DNA of 64,000 nucleotides from Sphingorhabdus sp. (GCA_028279555.1 JANQNO010000007.1:186001-250000); one strand, 5' to 3'; shown: positions 1-9,686, numbered from the stretch's first letter. The notes: generated from the letters alone by a model not told the origin. A program made the numbers and translations.

Positions 1-1638
1 CGCGGCGCGGATGGCGGCGCGGAATTCGGGATTATCCTGCATCTCGGCAAAATCATATTTCTTGCCCTGTTCGCGCGCCCATTCGAGCGCCCATTCCGGA
101 TCGGGCACGATCAGCCCGACAATATAGGGCCGCTTGTCGCCCGACACCATTGCCTGCAAGATTTCCGGCTGCAATGTCAGCATGCCTTCCACCTTTTGCG
201 GCGCGACATTGTCACCCTTGTCATTGACGATCAGGTCTTTCTTGCGATCGGTGATGACGATGCGCCCGGCCTCGTCGATATGCCCGACATCGCCGGTATG
301 CAGCCAGCCATCCTTGATCACGCGCCGGGTTTCCGCCTTGTTGCGCCAATAGCCCTGCATCACCAGCTCGCCGCGGACACAAATCTCGCCATCTTCGGCG
401 ATGCGCACCTCGGTATTTTTGAGCGGAGGGCCAACGGTGTCCATCTTGAGCCCGGTTTTGGGGCGGTTGCAGCTGATCACCGGGCCGGCTTCGGTCTGGC
501 CATAGCCCTGCAATAACGTGACGCCCAGCGACTGAAAGAATATGCCGATATCGGGATTGAGCGGCGCGCCGCCAGACACCATCGCCTTGATCCGGCCGCC
601 CAGCCGCTTGCGAATTTTCGGTTTCAATGTGCGCGAAAGCAGCATGCGCATGGCAAAATCGCGTTTTCTCTTCTTGCCGGTAAAGTCGCGCTCGCCAATT
701 GTCAGAGCCTTGTCCAGCAGATAGCCCGGCATCTTCCCCTGTTTCTCGACCGCCTTGATCATGCGCGCGCGCAGCACCTCGAACAGGCGCGGAACCACGA
801 CCATGATGGTTGGCCGCACCTCCTCTATATTGCTCGCCAGCTTCTCCAGCCCCTCGCTATAATAGATCTCGGCGCCCACGCCGATCGGCAAAAACTGTCC
901 GCCTGAATGCTCATAGGCATGACTGAGCGGCAGGAAAGACAGGAATATTTCGTCGCCGAGGCCGAAATCCTCGCGCAGCACAGTGCCCGAACCTTCGACA
1001 TTATGCAGGATCGCACCGTGATGCTGCATTACGCCGCGCGGCGCGCCGCCCGTTCCGCTGGTATAGATAAGGCAGGCCAGATCGTCGCGCCCGACATCTT
1101 CCATCGCTTCGGCAAGCGCAGCGACATCCGCGTCCGTCCCCTGCACGAGGTCCGACCAGTCGTGTATCGCAAGCTGCCCGGTCTGAGCTACCCTGAGCGG
1201 CTCCATGCCGATGATGAATTCGGCCTGGGAGGACCGCACAGCGGCCGGCATAAGCGTTTCTGCAAGCTTGGCCGTCGAGACAATGATCGCCCGCGAGGCG
1301 CTGTTGTCGAGAATATGCTGGTGATCGCGCTCGGTATTGGTCGTGTAGGTCGGCACGGTGACGCAGCCAGCGGCCATGATAGCAAGATCGGCTATGCACC
1401 ATTCGGGCCGGTTTTCCGAAACCAGCATCACCCGGTCGCCCTTTTCGAGCCCGAGTTTTTTGAGCGATTTGGCAAGCCCGGCAACGCGCCGCGCCACTTC
1501 GTTCCAGCTCAGGCTGACCCATTCGCCGTCCTGCTTTCGCCAAAGAAAGGGGCGGTCGCCGCGCGCCTCGGCTTTGGCGAGGAACAGCGCCACCAGATTG
1601 TCATGGCCTTCAAAATCGTCGAATTTCCCTGCGCCCAC
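1..1638 (-). CDS. Long-chain acyl-CoA synthetase (AMP-forming), 3' end outside the window
   Basis: Activates long-chain fatty acids to acyl-CoA with ATP for beta-oxidation or lipid synthesis. The reverse-strand frame is open from position 1 to 1638, giving about 546 residues; the C-terminal end lies beyond the left edge. Visible family signatures are the P-loop-like YTSGTGGAPRGVMQHH, VSGGAPLNPDIGIFF, GYGQTEAGPVIS and LHTGDIGHIDEAGRIVITDRKKDLI. These are typical of the FAA1/FadD15 long form. A GTG start at 1638 directly follows an in-frame TAG and has a GGGAGGGA ribosome site 5 bases upstream. A TetR gene lies 68 bases upstream on the same strand, so the two are probably co-transcribed. The family is certain; the chain-length preference is not. 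Confidence 0.93.
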   Translation of the reverse strand, partial: MGAGKFDDFEGHDNLVALFLAKAEARGDRPFLWRKQDGEWVSLSWNEVARRVAGLAKSLKKLGLEKGDRVMLVSENRPEWCIADLAIMAAGCVTVPTYTTNTERDHQHILDNSASRAIIVSTAKLAETLMPAAVRSSQAEFIIGMEPLRVAQTGQLAIHDWSDLVQGTDADVAALAEAMEDVGRDDLACLIYTSGTGGAPRGVMQHHGAILHNVEGSGTVLREDFGLGDEIFLSFLPLSHAYEHSGGQFLPIGVGAEIYYSEGLEKLASNIEEVRPTIMVVVPRLFEVLRARMIKAVEKQGKMPGYLLDKALTIGERDFTGKKRKRDFAMRMLLSRTLKPKIRKRLGGRIKAMVSGGAPLNPDIGIFFQSLGVTLLQGYGQTEAGPVISCNRPKTGLKMDTVGPPLKNTEVRIAEDGEICVRGELVMQGYWRNKAETRRVIKDGWLHTGDVGHIDEAGRIVITDRKKDLIVNDKGDNVAPQKVEGMLTLQPEILQAMVSGDKRPYIVGLIVPDPEWALEWAREQGKKYDFAEMQDNPEFRAAIRAA

Positions 1639-1706
1639 CTATTCCCTCCCTCACTCTTCAAAGGAAGCTAGCGCGGCTTTTTGCGGAGTGCAATCGGAGA
1701 CCTTGA

Positions 1707-2348
1707 CTATGCGGGGTCGTTTGCCGGCAGCTGGCGGGCCTCATATTCGATGAAGGATTGCTCGAGCCTTTTTCCGGCAATCTCCCTGCCTGCCGTGCGA
1801 TCGAGCCCAAGCGAAGCCGATAGCGGTGCGCCGAGCAGGGAATCGCCGAGCGCGAGCAATACCATCTCCAACGTCAGCAAATGCAAATTTCGGTCGGCAT
1901 GGCCATCTTCGGCGATATCGTCGACCAGCGCATGTATGGTCTCGACGATCGGATCGAGCGCATCCTCGTTACCCGATAGCAACATCCAGGAAGCCAGCGC
2001 GCCCGCCCCTTCGCGATCGAATGAATCGAAAATCAGGTCTGCAAGCTGCCGCGGTGTCATCTCGCCGCCCCGCGTCTGCTCCACAGCCTCGCCAATCTTG
2101 CCGCACACAGCACGCGTCAGATATTCGGCCAGACCGCGCTGCAGACCCGAAGCGGAGCCGAAATGATGCAGCAGATTGGCATGCGTGCGGCCGACGCGCG
2201 CGGCAACTGCCTTCAGCGTCACGGCCTGCGGACCGGTTTCAATAAGCAGCGCCCGCGCCGCCTCTAGCGCGGCCAGCCTACTGGCCTCGGGGCTGAGCCG
2301 CCGGGCACCGGGTTTCTTGCTCAAATTCTTGTCATCCCCAGACGTCAT
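1707..2348 (-). CDS. TetR-family transcriptional regulator
   Basis: A 213-residue protein with an N-terminal TetR helix-turn-helix at about residues 25-70 (VTLKAVAARVGRTHANLLHHFGS) and an all-helical ligand-binding C-terminal half. It lies directly upstream of, and in the same direction as, the acyl-CoA synthetase gene. A role as a local repressor answering acyl-CoA or fatty acid is plausible but inferred from position. The start at 2348 has a purine-rich GGGGCAGAG upstream. A perfect GCTGCA-A-TGCAGC palindrome lies 77 bases upstream of the start and could be its operator. Confidence 0.88.
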   Translation of the reverse strand: MTSGDDKNLSKKPGARRLSPEASRLAALEAARALLIETGPQAVTLKAVAARVGRTHANLLHHFGSASGLQRGLAEYLTRAVCGKIGEAVEQTRGGEMTPRQLADLIFDSFDREGAGALASWMLLSGNEDALDPIVETIHALVDDIAEDGHADRNLHLLTLEMVLLALGDSLLGAPLSASLGLDRTAGREIAGKRLEQSFIEYEARQLPANDPA

Positions 2349-2424
2349 TGCTGTCTCTGCCCCGCATAACGCCTACTTCTATTCACCAAGCTAGCGATAT
2401 TGGCAAGCCATCATGGTAAAGTTT

Positions 2425-2437
2425 GCTGCAATGCAGC
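2425..2437. promoter_or_regulatory. Palindrome, candidate operator
   Basis: The 13-base perfect inverted repeat GCTGCAATGCAGC lies in the spacer between the divergent TetR gene (start 2348) and the hydrolase gene (start 2553). Its size and place suit a TetR-type operator. No experimental or comparative support is available here. Confidence 0.3.
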
Positions 2438-2552
2438 GTTACAAAATTCGACAGAATAAAGCCTTTGAATTCAGCATTTTTTATTTTCCATTACCGCCTT
2501 GTTAACCCTGAATCTTAGTCACCATTTTATCCGCGCGGCGTAATCGGGATAC

Positions 2553-3485
2553 ATGCTATCCGGGGAAAAAGCCCAAGATGGCGGTCGGTCCGCCACAGAA
2601 GATGCCGTTCCGGCGGGGCTGAAGCCGCGCGAATTCAGGCAGAATGGCGCTGCCACGCCCCAGCGGCACTGGCTGCGTGGCGATCCCTTTGCCACAGCTT
2701 TTTTTAACTCGCTTTCTGCGATTTTCCCGCAAGGCGAAGCCTTTATGGTGCGATCGATGCTGCCATGGCGCGGCAAGATGCCGCCACAACTTGACGCAGA
2801 GCTCAGGAAATTTGTCGAGCAGGAAGCCGCCCATAGCCGCGAACATGACGACATGAACCAGGCAATCACCCGTGCTGGCTATGACATCAGCGAGCTGGAG
2901 GCTGTAATTGCCAAGCTGGTTTCGCGTTTTCGCGGGCGCAGCGCGCTGACAAAACTGCTCGCCACTGCCTGCATCGAGCATTTTACCGCCATCATCGCTG
3001 CCGAAATCCTGGAGAATGACTGGCATCTGGAGGGTGCCGATCAGGACCAGCTTCCCCTATGGATTTGGCACGCAGTCGAGGAGGTAGAGCATAAGGCGGT
3101 GGCTTATGACTGCTTTGTGGAGGCCGCAAAAGACTGGTCGGCGGCGAAGAGATATACGCTGCGCTGCGCCATGATGCTCGCCATCACAGCTAGCTTTTTC
3201 GTCAACCGGACCCGCGGTCAGATCACCCTGCTGCGGCAGGACGGCATCGGCCGCTTTGCGGCGCTTGCAGGCGCAATGAGATACGGATTTGGGAAAGGCG
3301 GAATTGGCCGCAATATTCTGCGGCCCTGGGCGCGCTTTTTCAAACCCGGCTTTCACCCGGCGGCCAAAAATGACCATCATCTGATCGAAAAGGGTGAGCG
3401 GATCTTCGCCGCGTTGCAGGCTCAGCAGGCACCAGCCGAACCTGCCGAACGCCGCAAAAAGGTCCGGCTTCCAAAAGCAGCTTAG
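2553..3485 (+). CDS. Metal-dependent hydrolase, PF10118/COG3687 type
   Basis: A 310-residue protein of the family annotated as predicted metal-dependent hydrolase. Most of the chain is helical, with Glu/His clusters that could bind metal: EQEAAHSREHD (about residues 89-99), EHFTAI (about 140) and WHAVEEVEHKAVAYD (about 172-186). The spacing resembles ferritin-like di-metal helices. The substrate is not known for this family. It is transcribed away from the TetR-acyl-CoA ligase pair across a shared 204-base spacer, which suggests but does not prove a lipid link. The first 30 residues look unconserved, so the start could be slightly further in. Confidence 0.8.
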   Translation: MLSGEKAQDGGRSATEDAVPAGLKPREFRQNGAATPQRHWLRGDPFATAFFNSLSAIFPQGEAFMVRSMLPWRGKMPPQLDAELRKFVEQEAAHSREHDDMNQAITRAGYDISELEAVIAKLVSRFRGRSALTKLLATACIEHFTAIIAAEILENDWHLEGADQDQLPLWIWHAVEEVEHKAVAYDCFVEAAKDWSAAKRYTLRCAMMLAITASFFVNRTRGQITLLRQDGIGRFAALAGAMRYGFGKGGIGRNILRPWARFFKPGFHPAAKNDHHLIEKGERIFAALQAQQAPAEPAERRKKVRLPKAA

Positions 3486-3497
3486 GACTTCGGCGCA

Positions 3498-4079
3498 CTA
3501 AGCTGCTCTCAGTTCTGCATCATAGGGAATAAATCGCTTGGCACCGTCGGCCATGACATCGCTTTCATCGTCTTCCAGCGCGAGCTCCATATGGATGCTG
3601 GGAGCCTTGCCGCCGCGCCCGGCGCTGTAACGCGGTTCGATCCGGCCCACCGGCCGAAAACCCAATTTGCGCATGACGCTGCCCGAAGCCGGGTTGTCCA
3701 CGAAATGGCTGCATTCCAGCTTGCGGTGCCCTATGGCTCTGGCGATCTCGACCACCGCGCGGCCCGCCTCGCTGGCATAACCCAGGCCCCAATAGGGCCT
3801 TGCGATCCAATAGCCGAGCTCGGCCTCGCCATCATTTTCGCCCAAACCGCATGAGCCTATCAATACTGGCGCGCCGTTGGTGCGCTTGAACAGCAGGAAG
3901 TGCGGAAATAGCGGGTCCTGCCCTCGCGCCGCAAACGCGCGTGCATCGTCAAGGCTGTATGGCCAGGGCGCACGCGCAAGATTGCGCACGATCCCCTCAT
4001 CATCGATGGCGTGATAGATCGCATCGGCGTCTTCGGGCCAGCCTGGCCTCAAGAGCAGTCTTTCGGTTCTTGCGAACAT
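3498..4079 (-). CDS. GNAT-family N-acetyltransferase, RimJ/RimL-like
   Basis: A 193-residue acetyltransferase. It has the N-terminal ERLLLRPGWPEDADAIYHAI pattern of RimJ/RimL-type enzymes. The acetyl-CoA region is GYWIARPYWGLGYASEAGRAVV, about residues 92-113, and NPASGSVMRKLGFRPVG follows. These enzymes acetylate protein N-termini or small amines; the acceptor here is unknown. The start has a good AAGGAGAT site 8 bases upstream. The gene follows the rplU-rpmA terminator and so is probably transcribed on its own. Confidence 0.87.
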   Translation of the reverse strand: MFARTERLLLRPGWPEDADAIYHAIDDEGIVRNLARAPWPYSLDDARAFAARGQDPLFPHFLLFKRTNGAPVLIGSCGLGENDGEAELGYWIARPYWGLGYASEAGRAVVEIARAIGHRKLECSHFVDNPASGSVMRKLGFRPVGRIEPRYSAGRGGKAPSIHMELALEDDESDVMADGAKRFIPYDAELRAA

Positions 4080-4159
4080 GGCTGCGTATCTCCTTGTTTC
4101 GTTTGCGCCTCTGCTGTCTTTTCATGACAGCTTGGCGACAATTCGCAGGGAGATGAGGT

Positions 4160-4193
4160 AAAAAGAAAGGGAGACCGGATGATCCGTCTCCCT
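4160..4193 (-). terminator. Rho-independent terminator of rplU-rpmA
   Basis: On the minus strand the arms AGGGAGA and TCTCCCT pair, extended by four more pairs (CGGA/TCCG) past a single-base bulge, around a three-base loop. The stem is followed by TTTCTTTTT. It lies 75 bases beyond the rpmA stop codon and before the GNAT gene, as expected for the end of the ribosomal protein operon. Confidence 0.85.
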
Positions 4194-4268
4194 GACTTGG
4201 TGATTTCACGATTTTTGTCGATCAATCCGGATCATCCAGTGGGACAATCCGTCATCGATTGATCCCGT

Positions 4269-4538
4269 TTATTCGGCGGCCTCTGCCGGCATGTCGACCG
4301 AGACGAATTTGCGCCCGAGTTTGCCGGCATGAAATCGCACGCGGCCATCGGTGAGCGCAAAAAGCGTATGGTCCTTGCCCATGCCGACATTCTCGCCCGG
4401 ATAGGTCTTGGTGCCGCGCTGGCGAATAATAATGTTCCCGGCGACGACGTCCTGTCCGCCGAATTTCTTCACACCAAGACGGCGGCCGACACTGTCGCGG
4501 CCGTTGCGGGATGAACCACCTGCTTTCTTATGTGCCAT
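4269..4538 (-). CDS. rpmA: 50S ribosomal protein L27
   Basis: An 89-residue protein matching bacterial L27 across its length. It has [16 protein letters not shown] at the N-terminus, followed by [12 protein letters not shown] and [12 protein letters not shown]27 sits at the peptidyl-transferase centre of the large subunit. The start has an AAAGGAG site. It is the second gene of the usual rplU-rpmA pair, 36 bases after rplU, and a strong terminator follows. The N-terminus begins directly with the mature AHKKAGG motif, so no Firmicutes-type cleaved leader is present. Confidence 0.98.
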   Translation of the reverse strand: MAHKKAGGSSRNGRDSVGRRLGVKKFGGQDVVAGNIIIRQRGTKTYPGENVGMGKDHTLFALTDGRVRFHAGKLGRKFVSVDMPAEAAE

Positions 4539-4574
4539 GGTCTATGCTCCTTTAACTGCTGGCGCTCGCGGCGC

Positions 4575-5123
4575 TCAGCTATCCTTCTTCTTGGCGGCTG
4601 CCTTTTTAGCAGGGGCCTTTTTGGCCGGTGCCTTCTTGGCAGAGGGTTTCTTTGCAGCAGCAGCTTTCTTGGGCGCGGCCTTTTTGGGTGCAGCCTTTTT
4701 GGCTTCAGCTTTCTTTGCAGGAGCCTTCTTGGCTTCGGTCTTTTTCGCAGCTGCCTTCTTCTCGTCAGCCTTTTTCGGCGCAGCTTCCTTCTTCGCAGCC
4801 GCCTTCTTGGCCGCTGGAGCTTTGTCCTTGCCGACAGCAAGAATCTTGAGCAACGTCAGCGACTGGCGATGACCCTGCTTGCGGCGGTAATTATGGCGGC
4901 GCTTCTTCTTGAAAACGACGATTTTGTCACCGCGCTCCTGCGCGATAATCTCGGCTGAAACGGAGAGCCCCTTGGTCTCGGCAGCCTTGCCATCTGCGCC
5001 AGCAAAAAGCACATCGTCCAGCGCAACCTTGTCGCCAGCTTCTCCGGGCAGCTTTTCAACTGCGATCTTGTCTCCTGCGGCGACGCGATACTGCTTGCCG
5101 CCTGTGCGCACGATAGCGAACAT
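4575..5123 (-). CDS. rplU: 50S ribosomal protein L21 with long basic C-terminal tail
   Basis: Residues 1-100 are ordinary L21 ([17 protein letters not shown], then the basic [16 protein letters not shown]). L21 is usually about 100-105 residues. Here it runs to 182, because about 80 residues of Lys/Ala/Pro repeats of the KKAxAKKAxx kind follow. The tail resembles H1-like or ribosomal extensions and should be disordered and strongly positive. The reading frame is unbroken and rpmA follows in the normal place, so the tail is genuine and not a frameshift. I recall similar tails in other sphingomonads, but I did not check this. Confidence 0.97.
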   Translation of the reverse strand: MFAIVRTGGKQYRVAAGDKIAVEKLPGEAGDKVALDDVLFAGADGKAAETKGLSVSAEIIAQERGDKIVVFKKKRRHNYRRKQGHRQSLTLLKILAVGKDKAPAAKKAAAKKEAAPKKADEKKAAAKKTEAKKAPAKKAEAKKAAPKKAAPKKAAAAKKPSAKKAPAKKAPAKKAAAKKKDS

Positions 5124-5344
5124 GGCTAATTCTCGTTTCCGTATCCAATTGGCTTCAATTTGTCATCGGGAAGCAAAGCTTCCGTCAGCTTCCGGCAGCA
5201 CAAGAGATGCCTGATTCTCTTGATGATGTCCGGAAGAGCGCGCAGCTAGGCGAAGCGCAGCGCTTTGTCAACGCTTTTTGGCGGCTTTTTCACCCGTCAG
5301 GCGGCTCTTGCCCGATGCCTGCTTGGGGCGTAAACAGCGCGGCC

Positions 5345-5866
5345 ATGAAGCGCCACTTCCTTCTCCCGTTGGCTCTGGGTTTTTCCGTCGCGGCTTGCGG
5401 CAGTCTTCCCGAAGGCGATTTTCCCTCGCTTGCCAAGCGGCCTTACGAAGATTCAGACCCCATGGCGATCGAGAAAAAAGCCCCGGTTCCGGCGCCCTCC
5501 AGCCTCCCCGCCTCGCTTGCGGCAAAGCTGTCGGCGCTGGAAAGGCGCGCGCGCGCAGCCGATGCCGAATTTCGCACATTGCTGCCAGCGGCCAGGGCCA
5601 AGGCGTCTGCTGCAAAAGGTGCCGCACAAAGCAGTGACCGGTGGATTGCAGCCCAGATCGCGCTGTCCCGGCTCGATCGCAGCCGCGCCGATGCGGTTGC
5701 GGCGCTTTCGGAAGTCGACGTCCTGCTGCTGGGAAATCTCGATGAAGGCCTCACCGGGAACAAGCCGCAATATGCGCCACTCATGGAGCCGGCGCAGCAG
5801 CGTATCGCCGCCATTGTCAAGGCGCAGAATGCGATCATTGACGGTATTTTTGCAAGCATCGGCTGA
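5345..5866 (+). CDS. Small alanine-rich lipoprotein, unknown function
   Basis: I do not recognise the family. The 173-residue product begins MKRHFLLPLALGFSVAACGS, a lipoprotein signal with a cysteine at residue 18. It then has a Pro/Ala spacer and two or three long Ala/Arg-rich helices (about residues 55-110) that look like a small periplasmic helical bundle. The frame is open further upstream to an ATG at 5207. I chose 5345 because the lipobox sits correctly only with that start. It stands alone between rplU and ppc. Confidence 0.75.
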   Translation: MKRHFLLPLALGFSVAACGSLPEGDFPSLAKRPYEDSDPMAIEKKAPVPAPSSLPASLAAKLSALERRARAADAEFRTLLPAARAKASAAKGAAQSSDRWIAAQIALSRLDRSRADAVAALSEVDVLLLGNLDEGLTGNKPQYAPLMEPAQQRIAAIVKAQNAIIDGIFASIG

Positions 5867-6006
5867 CCGGCGCGCTGCAATAATGCTCGCCAGGGGCAGT
5901 CACTGACGACATTTTGTTCGCTTGAGCAACCTCGAAAACTAATAATTTTGTGCAATGCGGCAATTGCTGGCTTGACCTGGCTTTTCGCTACGGCAATGAC
6001 GGCTCC

Positions 6007-8697
6007 ATGACCGTTTCACCCGCCAAATCCGCGATCTCGCAGAATCCCGACATCCGCTATCTGGGGAAAATGCTGGGCGATGTCATCCGCGCCTATGGCG
6101 GTGATAAACTATACCGTCAGACCGAATATATCCGTTCCACCAGCGTCGACCGGTTTCGCGGCGTCGAGGGAGCCGATGCAAGCGATCGCGGCCTCGGGGC
6201 GCTCAGCCTCGACGACACGCTCGATTTTGTCCGCGGCTTCATGCTTTTTTCGCTGCTCGCCAATCTGGCAGAGGACCGGCAGGGCGTCGCCAGCGAAGAA
6301 GGCGCAAGCTTCGAAGAGGCGCTGATCAAGCTGCATGAAGAGGGCGTCGATAACGATACGCTGCGCGATCTTTTGGCCAATGCGCTGATCGTACCGGTGC
6401 TCACCGCGCATCCCACCGAAGTGCGACGCAAATCGATCATCGATCATAAAAACCGGATCGCGGCATTGATGGCGATGCGCGATGCGGGCCGAAGCGCGAC
6501 GCCGGACGGAGACGATATCGAGGATGCGATTGTCAGGCAGATCGCGCTGCTTTGGCAAACCCGGCCGCTGCGCAACGAAAAGCTGTTCGTCTCCGATGAG
6601 GTCGAAAATGCCCGCAGCTATATGCAGCAAGTATTCCTGACCGCACTGCCCAAGCTCTATATGCGCTGGGAAGCGGCGCTGGGCGAACGTCCGCCCGGTT
6701 TCGTGCGGCTGGGCAGCTGGATCGGCGGCGACCGCGACGGCAATCCCTTCGTCGATGCCGAGACCCTGCGCTATGCGGTGCGGCGCAATGGCGGCACCGC
6801 GATCCGCCACTATCTGGAGGAAATTCACAAGCTCGGCGCGGAAATCTCCATCTCGAGCCGCAACAGCGATACACCCGCCGATGTGCTGGCACTGGCGGAC
6901 AAGAGCGGCGACAATGCGCCCAGCCGCGCGGACGAGCCCTATCGGCGCGCGCTTTCGGGCATCTATACCCGGCTTTGCGCAACCCATGTCCGGCTCGTCG
7001 GCGATGAACCGCCGCGCCCCTCCTCGCTCGGCGGCGAAGCCTACACAGGGCCGGATGAACTGCGCGCCGATCTGGCTACGCTGGCTGGCGGGCTGGCCGC
7101 TGGCGGTGACGGGCAGCTCGCCACCGGCGGCGCGCTGGGCCGCCTGATCCGGGCGGTCGAGATTTTCGGTTTCCATCTCGCCACGCTCGACCTTCGCCAG
7201 AATAGCGTCGTGCATGAGCGCGTCGTTGCCGAGCTGTTTAAGGCCGCTGGCGTCGAGAGCGATTATCTCGCGCTCAACCAGGAGGCGCGCGTCACGCTCC
7301 TGCTTGCGGAACTATCGCACAACCGCCCGCTTGCCGACGAATGGCAGGATTATAACGAGGAAACCGCCAAGGAGCTGGCGATCATCCGCGCCGCTGCCGA
7401 GGCGCAGGCGAATTATGGCCGCGGCGTAATCACCACCTATAATATCAGCCAGACCGAGAGCGTGTCGCATATGCTGGAGGTTTATGTGCTGGCCAAGCAG
7501 GCCGGGCTCTTCCGCATCGGCGAAGATGGCACGCCAAGCGCGACCATCATGTCGGTGCCACTGTTCGAGACGATCGGCGATTTGCAGGCGGCACCTGACA
7601 CGATGACCGCCTTTTTCGCGCTCGAGCCGATGCGCGCGCTGGCCAGGAAGCGCGGCTATCAGGAAGTGATGATCGGCTATTCGGATTCGAACAAGGATGG
7701 CGGCTATATCACCTCGACATGGGAGCTGTTTCGCGCCTCTTCCGCGCTCGCCCCGATATTCGAGCAGGTCGGCGTCGGCATGCAGCTCTTTCACGGCCGG
7801 GGCGGAGCGGTGGGCCGCGGCGGGGGAAGCGCTTTCGGTGCAATCAAGGCGCAACCGCGCGGCACCGTGCAGGGCCGCATCCGCATCACCGAACAGGGCG
7901 AGGTTATCGCCGCCAAATATGGCACGGTCGATAATGCCGTCACTTCTCTGGAGACGATGGTATCGGCCACGCTGCTGGCGACATGCGCGCCCGACAAGAT
8001 CGCCGAGGTGGACCGCAAGCGCTTCCACGCTGCGATGGCCGATCTGTCGAAAGCGGCTTTCGGCCATTACCGCGCGCTGGTCTACGAGACAAAAGGCTTT
8101 GCCGAATTCTTCCGGCAGATGACGCCGATCAGCGAGATCGCCACGCTCAAGATCGGTTCGCGCCCCGCCAGCCGCAAGAAAGGCGGACGGATACAGGATC
8201 TGCGCGCTATCCCCTGGGTCTTCAGCTGGGCTCAGGCGCGCGTCATGCTGCCGGGCTGGTATGGCACAGGCCAGGCGCTATCCGAGTTTGGGGACAAGGA
8301 ATTGCTAAAGGCGATGGCGAGCGAATGGAGCTATTTCAGAAGCCTGCTCGCCAATATGGAAATGGTGCTGGCCAAAAGCGATATGGGCATCGCGGCGCAT
8401 TATGCCGCGCTGGTCAAGGATACAAAGCAATCCGAAACGCTCTTCGGGCAGGTCAGGGATGGCTGGAGCCAGGCGCATGACAGCCTGCTTACCGCCACCG
8501 GGCAGGATCATTTGCTCGCAGCCAACTCCACGCTCAACAATTCGATCCAGCTGCGCCTGCCCTATATCGAACCGCTCAATCTTTTGCAGATCGAGCTGAT
8601 GAAGCGGCACCGCGCGGGCGAGGATGACCCCCGGATCGGTGAAGGCATCCAGCTGACGATCAATGCGATTGCAACGGCGCTCAGGAATAGCGGCTGA
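6007..8697 (+). CDS. ppc: Phosphoenolpyruvate carboxylase
   Basis: Converts PEP and bicarbonate to oxaloacetate, refilling the TCA cycle. The 896-residue length is normal for the bacterial enzyme. The catalytic motifs are intact: VLTAHPTEVRRKS, FVRLGSWIGGDRDGNP, GYSDSNKDGG and FHGRGGAVGRGGG. The chain ends in ALRNSG, close to the usual terminal NTG. A GTG start at 5950 would add 19 residues unlike any PEPC, so the ATG at 6007 is preferred. Neither has a strong ribosome site. It is followed after 96 bases by a stress protein gene on the same strand. Confidence 0.97.
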   Translation: MTVSPAKSAISQNPDIRYLGKMLGDVIRAYGGDKLYRQTEYIRSTSVDRFRGVEGADASDRGLGALSLDDTLDFVRGFMLFSLLANLAEDRQGVASEEGASFEEALIKLHEEGVDNDTLRDLLANALIVPVLTAHPTEVRRKSIIDHKNRIAALMAMRDAGRSATPDGDDIEDAIVRQIALLWQTRPLRNEKLFVSDEVENARSYMQQVFLTALPKLYMRWEAALGERPPGFVRLGSWIGGDRDGNPFVDAETLRYAVRRNGGTAIRHYLEEIHKLGAEISISSRNSDTPADVLALADKSGDNAPSRADEPYRRALSGIYTRLCATHVRLVGDEPPRPSSLGGEAYTGPDELRADLATLAGGLAAGGDGQLATGGALGRLIRAVEIFGFHLATLDLRQNSVVHERVVAELFKAAGVESDYLALNQEARVTLLLAELSHNRPLADEWQDYNEETAKELAIIRAAAEAQANYGRGVITTYNISQTESVSHMLEVYVLAKQAGLFRIGEDGTPSATIMSVPLFETIGDLQAAPDTMTAFFALEPMRALARKRGYQEVMIGYSDSNKDGGYITSTWELFRASSALAPIFEQVGVGMQLFHGRGGAVGRGGGSAFGAIKAQPRGTVQGRIRITEQGEVIAAKYGTVDNAVTSLETMVSATLLATCAPDKIAEVDRKRFHAAMADLSKAAFGHYRALVYETKGFAEFFRQMTPISEIATLKIGSRPASRKKGGRIQDLRAIPWVFSWAQARVMLPGWYGTGQALSEFGDKELLKAMASEWSYFRSLLANMEMVLAKSDMGIAAHYAALVKDTKQSETLFGQVRDGWSQAHDSLLTATGQDHLLAANSTLNNSIQLRLPYIEPLNLLQIELMKRHRAGEDDPRIGEGIQLTINAIATALRNSG

Positions 8698-8793
8698 CAG
8701 CCCTCTGCCGCAAGTGGTTGACGGTCCATCAAGACTGTGGTTTCTATGCCCCGAGGGACGTTGCGGAAGGATATTGCAAAGGCTCGTCACAAC

Positions 8794-9615
8794 ATGACTA
8801 CTCAGATATTGATCGCATCCGATCTGACCGCGCGCGGCGATCGCCCCATGGAACGTGCCCGGCTGCTGGCCGAGGCATGGTCGGCCGATCGCACCATTAT
8901 ATTCGTGCCCCCCGGCAAAAAAGCCGACATCGATCAAAAGCAGATCAAGCAGGCGCTCTCGCGCAATTATGGCGATGATGCGCAGGATTGCGCCCTGGTC
9001 ATTGCCGAGGGCAAGGCCCCGCAGGCCATTGCCGAAACCGCCGAGCGGCTGCATGCCGACCTGATTGTTGCCGGTGCGGCGCGGCACAACAGCGTTACCG
9101 ATTTCTTCCTTGGCACTGCGGTCGATTATCTGGTGCGCCATGCCAGCGCGCCGACACTGGTGGTCAAGGAAAGGCCGCGGGGCAACTACAGGAATATTCT
9201 GGTGGCCACCGATTTTTCGGAATTCTCGGCCCAGGCGCTGCGTATAGCGCTCAGGCGCTGGCCGGATGCCCATGTCCATCTCGTCCATTCCTTTCATGCA
9301 GCCTATGGCGCTTTTGTGAAATCCGATCAGGCCGCAAGCGACCAGCGCGCAGAATCGCAAGCCGAATTCGATGCTTTCATGAAGGGAATGGAGCTTTCCG
9401 GTGAGGATGCCGCGCGCGTCACAGCACATCTGGTCGAGGGCGATTTGCATCACACCGTGCACAGCATGCTCGAAAAGGGCAAGGTCGATCTGCTGGTGCT
9501 CGGCACCCACGGGCGCGGCGGTTTTTTCCAGGCGACAATCGGGAGCCGCGCCAGCGAGATGCTGGGCTGGTCTCCTGTCGACGTGCTGATGGTGCGTAAG
9601 CCGGCAAAGGCATGA
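8794..9615 (+). CDS. Tandem-domain universal stress protein (UspA family)
   Basis: A 273-residue protein with two Usp folds. The first, residues 1-125, ends in PTLVVKE and lacks a clear ATP loop. The second, about 130-273, begins NILVATDFSEFSAQAL and carries the nucleotide motif GTHGRGGFFQATIGS before VDVLMVRK. Two-domain Usps usually pair one ATP-binding and one degenerate half. I chose the ATG at 8794 because the 19 codons before it are unlike Usp N-termini. It precedes a Kef-type antiporter by 71 bases, and Usp proteins often accompany ion antiporters. Co-transcription is likely but not shown. Confidence 0.9.
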   Translation: MTTQILIASDLTARGDRPMERARLLAEAWSADRTIIFVPPGKKADIDQKQIKQALSRNYGDDAQDCALVIAEGKAPQAIAETAERLHADLIVAGAARHNSVTDFFLGTAVDYLVRHASAPTLVVKERPRGNYRNILVATDFSEFSAQALRIALRRWPDAHVHLVHSFHAAYGAFVKSDQAASDQRAESQAEFDAFMKGMELSGEDAARVTAHLVEGDLHHTVHSMLEKGKVDLLVLGTHGRGGFFQATIGSRASEMLGWSPVDVLMVRKPAKA

Positions 9616-9686
9616 CGCAGATCCCGGCCAGGCTGCGGCCGTCCGGGACAGCTTGCCGCGATATAATGATGCGGTGACCTGAGGCC

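Noticed and set aside
907-1671. Long open frame opposite the acyl-CoA synthetase gene
   Set aside because: It has no family features. The opposite strand reads as a complete acyl-CoA ligase, so this is a GC-driven shadow.
8718-8732. FNR-like TTGAC...ATCAA before the universal stress protein gene
   Set aside because: The half-sites are five bases apart instead of four and the first half is imperfect.
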